The notes below the pieces were generated by a model that did no database searches, was not told where the DNA came from, and worked only from the letters and a program-made list of their open reading frames with translations. This document shows, piece by piece, positions 18,487 to 27,548 of a DNA stretch of 64,000 bases. Positions within the stretch are counted from its first letter, which is position 1. Each line of letters starts with the position of its first letter. The DNA lies in contig CAWJCH010000026.1 of assembly GCA_963841205.1 (NCBI GenBank), positions 79,369 to 143,368 on the forward strand. The letters run 5' to 3'. The position numbers and the translations under genes were made by a program. Source of the stretch: CAWAWP01 sp963841205 (GTDB lineage: Bacteria; Chloroflexota; Ktedonobacteria; Ktedonobacterales; JADMIN01).

Positions 18487-18906
18487 CAACACGCCGTCCC
18501 ATCGCTCCCCGCAGCGCCACCGCCATAGCGCCTCCGTCTCGCTCGCACCCTCGACAGCCGCCGCTCCCGCACCGATATCGTGCCGATCCTCCGATCACAC
18601 CTGCCTGCGAGTGTCTCCACAGAGGGCCCAAATCCCGGCCCCAAATGCGCTTTCTGGACTCGACGGTGCCCGGCATCGACGCATGGACTGCTGTCATTGG
18701 CGGCGCATCGCGGGCCTGGCAAGCGCACATGCAAACTCTTAGCTCCATCTCAGGATTGCCTCAGTCTCCGCTTACGTCGGGTGTTTAGACTACAAGGCAT
18801 CAGATGAGACCGTTGAAGCCACTCATCCGTTTGGTCGGCGTGGTCGCACCGGATGCGACCGTGGGATGCCGACGTCGTCAGGACGACTTGGATGGAGGAG
18901 AAGATC
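18487..18906. other. Intergenic stretch, no supported gene
   Basis: No credible ORF, promoter or strong hairpin found, apart from the ribosome site of the next gene at 18894-18900. Confidence 0.4.
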
Positions 18907-19287
18907 ATGGGATACACACCGGCTATCGACGGATATGACGCTTTCCAGCCGGCACTGGATCGCGCGCGTCACGATACGGTGACTCCGGTCCGCCCTCCCC
19001 GCACGACGCTGCGCTTCGGCGGCCTTTCGATGGATGCCGTGACCGGCTCCGTCACCTACCGGGGCACGGCGCTCAAGCTCTCCGTTGCCGAGCGCGAGCT
19101 TCTCGCCGCGCTGCTGCGACGCGCCGGCCAGATCGTCTCGTGCGAGCAGCTCGCATCCGCCATCGGGTCCACCACAAGCGCAGTCGACAAGCACATCGAC
19201 ATGCTGCGGAATTCGTTGCGGCACGCGGGCGTGTCCACCCTCCCGTGCGACGTCAACGGCCTTGGCTACGTGCTCTGGCGCTCCTAA
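18907..19287 (+). CDS. Winged-helix DNA-binding protein (OmpR/PhoB C-terminal domain type)
   Basis: A 126-residue protein consisting mainly of a Trans_reg_C winged helix. It shows LRFGGLSMDAVTGSVTYRGTALKLSVAERELLAALL, then a recognition-helix region TSAVDKHIDMLRNSLRHAG and the closing wing VNGLGYVLW. There is no receiver domain, so it is either a stand-alone regulator or works with the separate receiver protein at 23094-23501. GGAGGAG six bases before ATG 18907 fixes the start. A terminator follows at 19356. Confidence 0.85.
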   Translation: MGYTPAIDGYDAFQPALDRARHDTVTPVRPPRTTLRFGGLSMDAVTGSVTYRGTALKLSVAERELLAALLRRAGQIVSCEQLASAIGSTTSAVDKHIDMLRNSLRHAGVSTLPCDVNGLGYVLWRS

Positions 19288-19355
19288 ACCGTCCATTCCG
19301 GCTGCGCCGAGTGCACTAGCCGGCAGGATGCCGCGAAGCGTGTTTCTCCCAAAGC

Positions 19356-19385
19356 GTCCGCAATGACATCGTTGTCGTTGCGGAC
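19356..19385 (+). terminator. Intrinsic terminator after the winged-helix gene
   Basis: GTCCGCAATGACA and TGTCGTTGCGGAC form a stem with loop TCGT, followed by GTCTTCATTTT. The remaining sequence to 19700 shows no gene. Confidence 0.6.
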
Positions 19386-19716
19386 GTCTTCATTTTCCCC
19401 GCCCATCCCCTGCTCCAGCGCCGACATGCAACCGGCCCATGGTACCCTGCAAAGACTCGTATGGCCTGTTGCGTACGGCCCGCGCCGCAGTGGGCGGAAC
19501 CGGCCATACGCTTGCTTCGTATAGTACTTTGGGTGGCCGGGGCGCGCGGTATATCGCTCAGTGCCGGCAAGCGGTGCTTTTCGTGCGAGGCTCTTGCGCC
19601 ATTTCGCCAAATCTGGCACACTGGGTCAACGCGGCGGGGGAGCAAACCCTCTGTGCGGTAAGAAGCATCTCCCGATGTGGAGGTGGAAGAGGAGTGGAAT
19701 CTTGGAGAAGCAGCTG

Positions 19717-20229
19717 ATGAGCCTCTTGGGCAGTATGTCCAAGCATGTGCTCGGTGGCATCTTACACGCTATTCGCGCCATCGCCCTGGCCTTCATCATC
19801 GTGGCAGTTCTCGCCGCCGGAGCCACCGAGGGCATCGCCGCCGCGCTGACGAAGCAGTTTCCTCCGAGCGGCGCCACCCACCTCGCCGCTGCCGCGCTCG
19901 CCATCGCCTTCGGCTATGCCGCGGCCATCACGGTGGCCATCGAGGAGATCTTGCGGACCATTATCAAGGCCTTCGAGGTGGTCCTCCAGGAGGCTGAGAA
20001 ACTCGGTAAAGAAGCCATCGGAGAAGCCGAGAAGCTTGGCCGCGGCGCGCTGAGCGACGCTGGCGCGGTGGGCCGCGGCGTCACTGGCGTGGTCGGCGGG
20101 GTCGTCGGCGGCGTTGGCCGCGAGGCCGGACGCCTGGAGTCGGGAGTCACGTCGCACCTGCCCGGCCACCACGATCAAGGCGCAGCGGTGACCTCCTCTT
20201 CCCCGACCCCTACCACGGCGATTCGCTAA
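19717..20229 (+). CDS. Two-helix membrane protein (paralog B)
   Basis: About 170 residues: helix 1 AIRAIALAFIIVAVLAAGATEGIAAAL, a PP loop, helix 2 LAAAALAIAFGYAAAITVAIEEILRTII, then an amphipathic EKLGKEAIGEAEKLG helix and a glycine/valine-rich segment (GVTGVVGGVVGGVG). It aligns with paralog A across the hairpin. The ATG at 19717 has GGAG nine bases upstream; an in-frame TTG at 19702 with GAGGAG is a real alternative. Function unknown. It ends in a strong terminator. Confidence 0.6.
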   Translation: MSLLGSMSKHVLGGILHAIRAIALAFIIVAVLAAGATEGIAAALTKQFPPSGATHLAAAALAIAFGYAAAITVAIEEILRTIIKAFEVVLQEAEKLGKEAIGEAEKLGRGALSDAGAVGRGVTGVVGGVVGGVGREAGRLESGVTSHLPGHHDQGAAVTSSSPTPTTAIR

Positions 20230-20264
20230 TTCACGTCAGCAGGCATCGCAACTCGTCTTGTCTC

Positions 20265-20301
20265 AAATGCCCCGTCCGAACTCGCGACGGGGCATTTTCG
20301 T
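20265..20301. terminator. Bidirectional intrinsic terminator
   Basis: AAATGCCCCGTC (20265-20276) pairs perfectly with GACGGGGCATTT (20286-20297), giving T-runs on both strands. It terminates the paralog B transcript. Confidence 0.8.
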
Positions 20302-20472
20302 GCCCATTAGCACGCATCGGACGCCGGTCCGCCGATCGCACCGTGCGGCGGCGCTCGCCGAGTCCTGTCGGGGTTGCTGATCGCGCTTTTTCGGTGCTAC
20401 TCTGCGCTCACCACGAGTTAAGGCGGAGCCAGGCAGTTTCCCCGCTGGCCTCACCATTCGAGCGGGCTGGAT

Positions 20473-21567
20473 ATGGGATGGCGCTGGGGGCGGATGCGGA
20501 TGCGCAAGCGATACATCGTACTGGGCCTCACGCTGGCCGTCGTCTGCGTGGCATCGATGGCCTATGTGGTGCAAGGTGCTCGACTCTACCAGGGCTATCA
20601 CCTCGCCTACGCCAACTATCGCTTCATTCCCACCGGCCCCTGTGACGCGCTCGTCGCGTGGAGCCCGCCGAGCGTCCTCTACACAGGCCTCTATGTCAAT
20701 CAGCCGAGCCTACTGACGCTCCGCTACCGCAGTTCCGATCCGCAGACGTTGCACATCACCGTCGCCATCCCCGACTTCACGCTGGCGCAAACGCTGGAGG
20801 TCCAGGCCGCCCAAGCGTTTCAGCAACTCGCGTTCAAGCCGCCTCTGCTCGGCGGCAACGTGCTCGATAGCCTCGTCAGCGTCGATCAGCGCCAGGCCGA
20901 AATACAACTCAGCGTGCAGGGTGCGGCAGGCTCCTGCACCGTAACCTCATCAGTCCTACTCAAGTCGCGCCTGTGGATGCGTTGGACCGACCCCGCAACG
21001 GGCGCGGACAACTCCGACTACCTCGCCGGCTGGGTGACGCCCTCCGATCCATCGATCGCCGCGCTCGTCGCCAGCGCCGAAACCTATGCCAGCACCCACT
21101 CGTTCCCCGGTTACCTCGCCGGCTCACAACAAGAGGTCCTGAACGAGGTCAACGCGCTCTTCAATACCCTCCAAAGCGTCTACCACGTGCAGTATGCGCC
21201 CACAGCCCTCACCAACGGCACCGACGATGCCCAACGCATCCAACTGCCGCGGGACGTACTGGACAACTCCGCCCACATCGCCATGTGCGTCGAGACGACG
21301 GCGATTCTGGCGTCGGCGGTCGAGCGCCTGGGGATGCTCCCCTACATCATCATCGTGCCCGGCCACGCATTCCTCGGCGTCGCGTTGAGCGGAGACGCGA
21401 GCGCACCGATCTCGTACTGGGAGACCTCGGATCTCAACGGCTCCGACGGGGCACAGGCGAATGTCGAGGGCACGAATGAATATGACACCGCCGTTGCCCA
21501 CAACCAAATTGGGCGCGTCGTCAACATCCAACTCGAGCGTCAACGAGGCATCCAGCCGATCGATTAA
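20473..21567 (+). CDS. Membrane-anchored transglutaminase-like protein
   Basis: About 364 residues. One N-terminal helix (YIVLGLTLAVVCVASMAYVV) anchors an extracytoplasmic protein. The C-terminal part reads IQLPRDVLDNSAHIAMCVETTAILASAVERLGM and then PYIIIVPGHAFLGV, matching bacterial transglutaminase-like proteins in which Cys (AMC) and His (PGH) form the active site. The acidic residue may lie in YWETSD. Its substrate is unknown. The start could be ATG 20473, 20494 or 20500; none has a strong ribosome site. The FHA protein gene follows after 27 bp, suggesting co-transcription. Confidence 0.65.
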   Translation: MGWRWGRMRMRKRYIVLGLTLAVVCVASMAYVVQGARLYQGYHLAYANYRFIPTGPCDALVAWSPPSVLYTGLYVNQPSLLTLRYRSSDPQTLHITVAIPDFTLAQTLEVQAAQAFQQLAFKPPLLGGNVLDSLVSVDQRQAEIQLSVQGAAGSCTVTSSVLLKSRLWMRWTDPATGADNSDYLAGWVTPSDPSIAALVASAETYASTHSFPGYLAGSQQEVLNEVNALFNTLQSVYHVQYAPTALTNGTDDAQRIQLPRDVLDNSAHIAMCVETTAILASAVERLGMLPYIIIVPGHAFLGVALSGDASAPISYWETSDLNGSDGAQANVEGTNEYDTAVAHNQIGRVVNIQLERQRGIQPID

Positions 21568-21594
21568 TAGCAGCATGAGGAGACGTTGCGGAGC

Positions 21595-22857
21595 ATGACC
21601 AGCCCGGACTTTCCAACCTGGTTCGGCATCGGAAGCTACGGCGGCCTCGCCGCGGGCCTGCTCTCCGCGACGGCATTGGTGGCGTATGCGCAGTGGTCGC
21701 ATCGCGGGTCTCCTCGCACGCTCGCCCGCACGATCCTCGTCTGCCTCCTCGCGAGCTGCCTCATGCTCGCTGCGATCTGGTGGGATCAGAACCGGCTCGA
21801 CCTCTACGGCCCGTCGCTCCCCAGCGGCGAGGTTAATCTGTGGCTGATTTGGACCGCTCTCCTCGGCTGGGGCGTGCCCATCGCGGTGCTCGCCGGCTTC
21901 GTGGCGCTGGCCACACCGCAGCCAGCCGCGCCGGTCGTGGTCGCGCGCAATCCGATCGCGATCGAGCTGAACAGCACAGATCGCCGCATTGAGCCGCTCG
22001 GCGCGGGGCGCGCATGGGGCCGCCTGATACCGATGGACGGGCCATTCGCGGAGCAGGCGCTCTCGCTGACGCGGACGCTGACCGTGGTTGGCCGCGAGAT
22101 CGACAACGACCTCGTGCTGGACGACGAGCTCTCGTCTCGCCGCCACGCCGAGATTCGCTGGGAGAACGGCCGCGTGCAGGTCCGCGATCTGGACAGCTTG
22201 AATGGCACGTTCGTCAACGGCCAATCCGCGCGCGGGCGTTTGCCGCTGCGGTCGGGCGATGTTCTGCAATTCGGCGCGCGCTCCTACCGCGTGGAATTGT
22301 TGACATCGGGCGGTCTAAAACTGCCGCCCGCGGCCACCACCGAAGGCGAGACGAGCAAAGTCCCCGGCGTCACTGCGGGGCGTTCGAGGGCGGCGCCGTT
22401 CGTGCTGATCGGCGTCAGCCCTCCGGTCGAGGGCTATCGCTGGCAACTCGACCAGCCGGTGACGAGTATCGGGCGCGATCCCGTCTCCACCGTCGCCCTG
22501 CCTGACGAATCGGTTTCGCGGGTCCACGCGCAGATCGTCCGTCAGCAGACCGGCCTATATCTTACCGACCTCAACAGCAGCAACGGCACGCGCCTCAACG
22601 GCGAAGTGATCACCGCGCCGGCGCTCCTCGCGCATGGTGACCGCCTCCAGTTCGGCGAGGTTGCGTTGCGGTGCGAGCTGCCCGCATCCACGGCGCAAGC
22701 GACGGTTCCCTTGGGCCATGAACTGCGCGCGGCGGTCGCTTCGGCCACTCTGGGCACCTCGCCGTCGCACGAGACGCCGCCAGTCGATGAGCGGGGCGCG
22801 ATCGTCGAGCCTGCACCCACTGTCAGCGACGAAACCACCCCGCAGAGCGTGCTCTAA
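21595..22857 (+). CDS. Membrane protein with two FHA domains
   Basis: About 420 residues. Three N-terminal helices (YGGLAAGLLSATALVAYA, ILVCLLASCLMLAAIWW, LWLIWTALLGWGVPIAVLAGFVAL) precede two cytoplasmic FHA domains. The first has VVGREIDNDLVLDDELSSRRHAEI and DLDSLNGTFVNG; the second has SIGRDPVSTVALPDESVSRVHAQI and DLNSSNGTRLNG. Both keep the phosphothreonine-binding Arg, Ser, His and Asn. No Ser/Thr kinase gene is in the window. The start is ATG 21595; a TTG at 21586 is an alternative. It is probably in an operon with the transglutaminase-like gene. Confidence 0.85.
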   Translation: MTSPDFPTWFGIGSYGGLAAGLLSATALVAYAQWSHRGSPRTLARTILVCLLASCLMLAAIWWDQNRLDLYGPSLPSGEVNLWLIWTALLGWGVPIAVLAGFVALATPQPAAPVVVARNPIAIELNSTDRRIEPLGAGRAWGRLIPMDGPFAEQALSLTRTLTVVGREIDNDLVLDDELSSRRHAEIRWENGRVQVRDLDSLNGTFVNGQSARGRLPLRSGDVLQFGARSYRVELLTSGGLKLPPAATTEGETSKVPGVTAGRSRAAPFVLIGVSPPVEGYRWQLDQPVTSIGRDPVSTVALPDESVSRVHAQIVRQQTGLYLTDLNSSNGTRLNGEVITAPALLAHGDRLQFGEVALRCELPASTAQATVPLGHELRAAVASATLGTSPSHETPPVDERGAIVEPAPTVSDETTPQSVL

Positions 22858-23010
22858 ACACCCAACACGCCCGCACGCCACCTACGAACCAGACGCCTTG
22901 CGCCTGCAGGCCCTCACTTCGAACACGCGACAGCCCGTACGTGTTTTCAAGGCGAATCGCAAACTTGCCCCATGACCGCTTGCAAGAACCGACCACTCAT
23001 GTTAGGATAT

Positions 23011-23026
23011 TAGAACAATAGTTCTA
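23011..23026. repeat. Inverted repeat upstream of the receiver-domain gene
   Basis: TAGAAC-AATA-GTTCTA is a perfect 6-bp inverted repeat in an AT-rich patch about 70 bp before the start codon at 23094. It has the shape of an operator half-site pair. No protein can be assigned. Confidence 0.4.
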
Positions 23027-23093
23027 TTGCACGTGAGTCGCCGTATTTGGTGGAATCGCGCCGCCCTACGAGAGGCGGCGAAGGGGGCAGAGC

Positions 23094-23501
23094 ATGAGAC
23101 GGGTCCTGCTGGTAGACGATGATCGCGCCATCCGAGAGCTGCTGACCTGTGCCCTGGAGTACGAAGGCTACGAAGTGACGTCACTCCCCGATGGGAGCAG
23201 GGTGGTCGCGCTGCTTGAGGCGACCGAGGAACCATGCATCGTGCTGATGGACTTGATGATGCCGCGCATGGACGGGTGGGCCGTCTGTCGCGCCCTCGCC
23301 AACAGGCCAGAGCTGCTGGCACGGCACCCAGTGGTGCTGATGTCCGCAGGTTCGCCGCCGGAAAATGCGATTCCCCGCGAAGCGAGCGTTTTTATCCGCA
23401 AGCCGTTCGATTTGGACGTCCTCTACCGCTCGCTGGCCCCGCTCACGCGTTCGCCGGTCGCCGCGAACGCAACCGTGGCGTGTCCAGTGAGTGCAAGTTA
23501 G
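23094..23501 (+). CDS. Single-domain response regulator (CheY-like receiver)
   Basis: A 135-residue receiver domain. The acidic pair is in VLLVDDD, the phosphoacceptor aspartate in VLMDLMMPRMDGW, the switch residue in VLMSAG and the conserved lysine in IRKPFD. No output domain follows, so it signals by protein contact, possibly to the lone winged-helix protein at 18907-19287. That pairing is inference. ATG 23094 follows AAGGGGGCAG. Confidence 0.92.
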   Translation: MRRVLLVDDDRAIRELLTCALEYEGYEVTSLPDGSRVVALLEATEEPCIVLMDLMMPRMDGWAVCRALANRPELLARHPVVLMSAGSPPENAIPREASVFIRKPFDLDVLYRSLAPLTRSPVAANATVACPVSAS

Positions 23502-23545
23502 GGGCTCTGGCGAGGCGGGACTCTTCGGTGGCGAGCCCGGTCGGC

Positions 23546-24556
23546 TCAGCGATGTACGCCCGGTTGACGGCGCCACCCTCCGGGCGGTTGGCCAAGGAGG
23601 CGATCGGGAGGAGCGGGAGCGGTGTTCCATTCGGCGGTCCCCGGCGTCGCAATCCCCGGCGCGGGAGGATCGGAGGCCGCCGGAATGTTGGTGGTCGCGG
23701 CGGCGCTCGTGCTCTGAGCTGGCGCGACTAGGCGAGCGGTCGTCTGGGCTGCAGGCGCGGCGGGTGACACGGGGTGGGCGACGGAGAGGCTTCGTTGCCC
23801 GTACTGGCCAGTGGCGTTATCGGTGGTGACAGGTGGGAACGCGCGTCCCACCGAGCGCGGGGGAGTGGCGGGCGCAACCACACTCGGGGGCTGTATTGCG
23901 GCGTTTGCGCGAGCGGCGGTGAGCAACAGGCGGTAGCCGCAATACGTCAGCACACACGACCCAATCAAGAACAGATACAGGCCGAGATCGATGGAGGCGG
24001 CTTGACTGACCGGGATGTTCGGGGTAACCCTTGTCCCTACGGTGTCACCAGGAATGATGATGGTGACGCTCGCCGTGACACCTGCGCGAACCGTGAACCA
24101 GAGGAGGGCGGTGGCCCCGAACGCTCCCGCTCCGATCGCGAACGGTAGGGCAGCAGCGAGCGGGTTGTGCCGCAGTGATGCACTTGCCAAGGGCGTCAGC
24201 GCCCCGACCAGGATCGCGATGATCAGGACGGTAAAGAGCCCGGCCTGGCCGGGTGACCACCGGATGCCCTCCTGATCGAGCCAAGGCACCAGCAGGTCTA
24301 CCACCAAAGCGAGCACAACGAACAGCAGGGCACGGCCCGCGGCGTCGCGCGGGAGCCCCGGCGCGTCGAGGTCGCCGCGCGCGATGCTCGGCGCGGTCGA
24401 GCGCGAAGCGTTCGCATTCGGTGACGACGTGAGGGACGTGGGCGAGAGCGACGCGCTCTGCCGCAGCTGCAGCGCTGGTCCGTCAATCGGGCGGCCACAC
24501 ACGGCGCAGCGATCCATACCGCGTCGTAGCTCGGCGCCACATCCCATGCAGAACAC
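23546..24556 (-). CDS. Zinc-ribbon membrane protein
   Basis: A 336-residue protein beginning with a zinc ribbon (CMGCGAEL...CAVCGRPI), then a Ser/Asn-rich linker, four hydrophobic helices (ALLFVVLALVVDLLVPW, LFTVLIIAILVGALTPLA, ALPFAIGAGAFGATALLWF, LGLYLFLIGSCVLTYCGYRLLL) and a Pro/Ala/Thr-rich tail. The GTG at 24556, six bases after AAGGAG, is preferred; the frame opens 15 codons earlier. Zinc-ribbon plus membrane-domain proteins are common in Gram-positive-like lineages, but no function is known for this one. It is transcribed toward the receiver gene. Confidence 0.65.
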   Translation of the reverse strand: MFCMGCGAELRRGMDRCAVCGRPIDGPALQLRQSASLSPTSLTSSPNANASRSTAPSIARGDLDAPGLPRDAAGRALLFVVLALVVDLLVPWLDQEGIRWSPGQAGLFTVLIIAILVGALTPLASASLRHNPLAAALPFAIGAGAFGATALLWFTVRAGVTASVTIIIPGDTVGTRVTPNIPVSQAASIDLGLYLFLIGSCVLTYCGYRLLLTAARANAAIQPPSVVAPATPPRSVGRAFPPVTTDNATGQYGQRSLSVAHPVSPAAPAAQTTARLVAPAQSTSAAATTNIPAASDPPAPGIATPGTAEWNTAPAPPDRLLGQPPGGWRRQPGVHR

Positions 24557-24662
24557 CGCGCGCTCCTTTCGATGCCGCGGTGACGGCGAGACGATGAGCA
24601 CGGATCACGCCACCACCGCAAGGTTTCGGCACGTTGGTAAGACGCGCCGAACCGGTGAAATC

Positions 24663-26120
24663 TTACTCGTCATCCTCATCTTCTTCGCTGGCGCGGATCT
24701 CGGCGGCCTGTTGTAGCGCGTCCTGCGCCTCGGCGTCACGCCCTGCGCGTTGCAGCGCGGAGGCCAGCGTCTCGTAGGCGACGGCAAGCGTCGGGTCCAG
24801 GGCGACGGCGTTCTGCGCCATCTCGATAGCATCGTTGACGCGACCGACTTCGAGATAGGTGTCGGCGAGGTCGTTGCAGATGCCGGGATCGAGCGGGTTG
24901 CCCTGCAACGCCGCCTCGTATGCCTCGATCGCCTCTTCGTGGCGTCCAAGCGCGTCGTAGGCGGAGGCCTGCTCGTAGAGCGCGCCGGGGTCGTCGGGGA
25001 AGCGGTCGAGGAACTGGCGCGTGGTGTTGAGCGCGTCGTCGTATTTGGCGGCGAGATTCTGGCTGGCGGCCAGCCCCTCGTATGCACCGCGCAGCGTCTC
25101 TTCGTCGTCCTCGCCGGCGGCGTCCGCGTAGTCGGTCACCAACTCGGCGTAGGCGGCGATGGCGTCGTCATACCGCTCGGCGTCGCGCTGGACCTCCGCG
25201 ATACCGAAGCGCGCGGCGGGCGAGTCGGGCTGGAGCTCGGCCCAGTGCTTGTAGGCGGCGATGGCTTCGTCGTAGCGCTCCTGCTGCTCACGCCAGGTGC
25301 CGAGATGCTCCCAGGCCTCGGCGTCGTCGGGCGAGAGCTCGACCACGCGCTGCCAAGCGTCGGTCGCCTCGTCCACGCGATCCATGTTCTCGAAGACCTG
25401 CGCCTGCGTGACATAGGTGTTGGGGTCGTCTGGGGCCAGCGCGATCATCTGGTTGACGATGTTGAGTGCGTCTTGTTCGCGGTGGGCTTCGAGGTAGGCG
25501 TCCACCAGGGCGCTGTAGCGGCTGAGGTCGCGAGGGTCCTCGTCCACGCGCTTCTCCAGATCGGCGATATCTTCGGCCTGCTGATTCAGGCGCTCGCGCA
25601 CGTCGCGCAGGTTATCTGAAGCTAGCGTGTTGTCGGGATTGAGGATCTGCGCCTGGCGATAGGCGAGGATGGCGTCCTCGAAGTAGCCGAGCCCGCGATA
25701 GGCGTCGCCGAGGTTGATGAACAGCTCGTCGTTGCCGCTGTCGAGCTCCAGCGCATGCTGGAAGGCATCGAGCGCCTCTTCCTCCATGCTGAGCTCGCTG
25801 TAGAGGTTGCCGAGGTTGATGTAGGCTTCGATCAGGTTCGGGTCGAGCTGGATCGCGCGCATGTACGACGCGATGGCACCCTCGGGGTCGCCGAGATTCT
25901 GGCGGGCGAGTGCCAGATCGTAGCGCGCGCGCGCGTTGCTCGGCTCCGCCGCCACGGCCTGTTCGAAGGCCTCCTCGGCGGAGTCAAAATCGCCGGTCGC
26001 TGCCGCCGCGTTGCCCTGCTCGATGAAGGCCTGGGCGCTGGCGACGGCACTCCCCGTCGATCCATTGGTGGCGTGTCCGTCGACTCCGGTCGTTCCGGAG
26101 GTGCGCTCGTCCTGCGGCAT
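24663..26120 (-). CDS. Tetratricopeptide repeat protein
   Basis: A 485-residue, strongly acidic protein made of about ten TPR units, visible as repeated A-x-x-x-LG-x-L...A-x-x-x-Y-x-x-A-x-x-L-x-P blocks (for example LIEAYINLGNLYSELSMEEEALDAFQHALEL). There is no signal peptide or enzymatic domain, so it is likely a cytoplasmic protein-interaction scaffold. ATG 26120 follows GGGAGAGCGAC. It lies between argD and the zinc-ribbon gene on the same strand, with short gaps. Confidence 0.9.
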   Translation of the reverse strand: MPQDERTSGTTGVDGHATNGSTGSAVASAQAFIEQGNAAAATGDFDSAEEAFEQAVAAEPSNARARYDLALARQNLGDPEGAIASYMRAIQLDPNLIEAYINLGNLYSELSMEEEALDAFQHALELDSGNDELFINLGDAYRGLGYFEDAILAYRQAQILNPDNTLASDNLRDVRERLNQQAEDIADLEKRVDEDPRDLSRYSALVDAYLEAHREQDALNIVNQMIALAPDDPNTYVTQAQVFENMDRVDEATDAWQRVVELSPDDAEAWEHLGTWREQQERYDEAIAAYKHWAELQPDSPAARFGIAEVQRDAERYDDAIAAYAELVTDYADAAGEDDEETLRGAYEGLAASQNLAAKYDDALNTTRQFLDRFPDDPGALYEQASAYDALGRHEEAIEAYEAALQGNPLDPGICNDLADTYLEVGRVNDAIEMAQNAVALDPTLAVAYETLASALQRAGRDAEAQDALQQAAEIRASEEDEDDE

Positions 26121-26234
26121 GTCGCTCTCCCTTGTCTCCTCGCGGAACTATGCCACGTTGGCACGCCCACAGTATCAGCGCAAAAGGGTTCGCCGCGAAC
26201 CAACTCGCCGCGATACCCCCCGCACGCATTCGCG

Positions 26235-27456
26235 CTACAGCACGGCCAGCGCCTCGTCCAGCCGCCCAATCGCCTCGTCGATCTCCTCCCGCGTGATGAT
26301 CAGCGGCGGCACCGTGCGGATCGTCGCTGGACCTGCGCTGGTGATCAGCAGGCCGCGCTCTTGAGCGCGCTCCATCAGCTCGTTCGCGCGCTCCGACGTA
26401 AGGTCGAAGGCGCGGATCAGGCCGAGGCCGCGTTTGCCGGTGATGATCGACGGGTACTTCGACTGGAGGCCCTTGATCTTGCCGTCGAGGTACTCGCCCA
26501 TCGCGGTGACGTGCTCCATCAGGTGTTCACCCAGGATCGTGCGGACGGTGGCGATGCCAGCGGCGCAGGCCAGCGGATTGCCGCCGAAGGTGGTGCCGTG
26601 CTCGCCCGGCTCGAAGATGTCCGCGCGCGGCGTGGCGAGCATCGCGCCGATCGGTACGCCGCCGGCCAGCCCCTTCGCCATCGTCGTGATGTCGGGCTGG
26701 ATGCCGTAGTGCTGCCAGGCGAAGAACTTGCCAGTGCGCCCGACGCCCGCCTGCACCTCGTCCACGATTAGGATCAGATTCTGCTCGTCGCACCAGTCGC
26801 GCAGGCCCTGCATGAACTCCGCCGTCGCAAGGTTGATGCCGCCCTCGCCCTGCACGGCCTCCACCAGGATGCCTGCCGTCTTGGCGGCTGGTCGCCGCTT
26901 TGACGGCTTCGAGGTCGTTGAACGGCACCTGTTTGAAGCCGTCGGGGATCGGCAGCCAGGTATCCTGGTATTTCTTCTGGCCGGTCGCCGCGCTGGTCGC
27001 CAGGGTGCGCCCGTGGAAGGAGCGGTCGAAGCTGATGATCTCGTAGGCGCCGCCGCGGTTCGTGCGGCCATATTTGCGGGCGAGCTTGATCGCGCCCTCG
27101 TTGGCCTCGGCGCCGCTGTTGGAGAAGAACGAGCGCATGCCGTCGCTCACGTCGTAGAGCAACTCGGCCAGCTCGACCTGGCGCTGGTTGATAAAGAGGT
27201 TGGAGACGTGGATGAGCTGCGTCGCCTGCTCCTGGATGGCGCGCACGACGGCGGGATGCGCGTGGCCGAGCACATTAGTGGAGATGCCCGCCACGAAGTC
27301 GATATACTCGCGCCCGGAGGCATCCCAGACGCGGACGCCGGAGCCGCGCTCCAGCACGAGGCTACGCTTGAAGGTGTGCTGGTAATACTTCTGCTCCAGC
27401 GCTACCCAGTCGCGCTGCGTGGTCGCGGATTGTGCCACCGGTGTAGTCGTCGTCAT
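26235..27456 (-). CDS. argD: Acetylornithine/LysW-type aminotransferase (class III PLP), frameshifted
   Basis: A PLP enzyme of arginine biosynthesis. The N-terminal part has DFVAGISTNVLGHAHP, the pyridoxal-binding SNSGAEANEGAIKLAR and FHGRTLATSAATGQ. The C-terminal part has LILIVDEVQAGVGRTGKFFA and the Schiff-base region ITTMAKGLAGGVPIGAML. The frame breaks near 26889; dropping one base in the CCGCC run restores AVKAATSAKTAGILVEAVQGEGG. With argJ upstream on the same strand, a 91-bp gap and a shared promoter, it belongs to an arginine operon. A core enzyme is unlikely to be dead, so a sequence error is the simpler explanation. Confidence 0.88.
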
Positions 27457-27548
27457 GCGTTGCTCCTCATGCTGTGGCGCGCTCCGTGGCGCGCGTGTTC
27501 CCGCTCCCTGCGAGCTTCATCGCTGCGGCAAAGCGGCGCCGGACGCGA

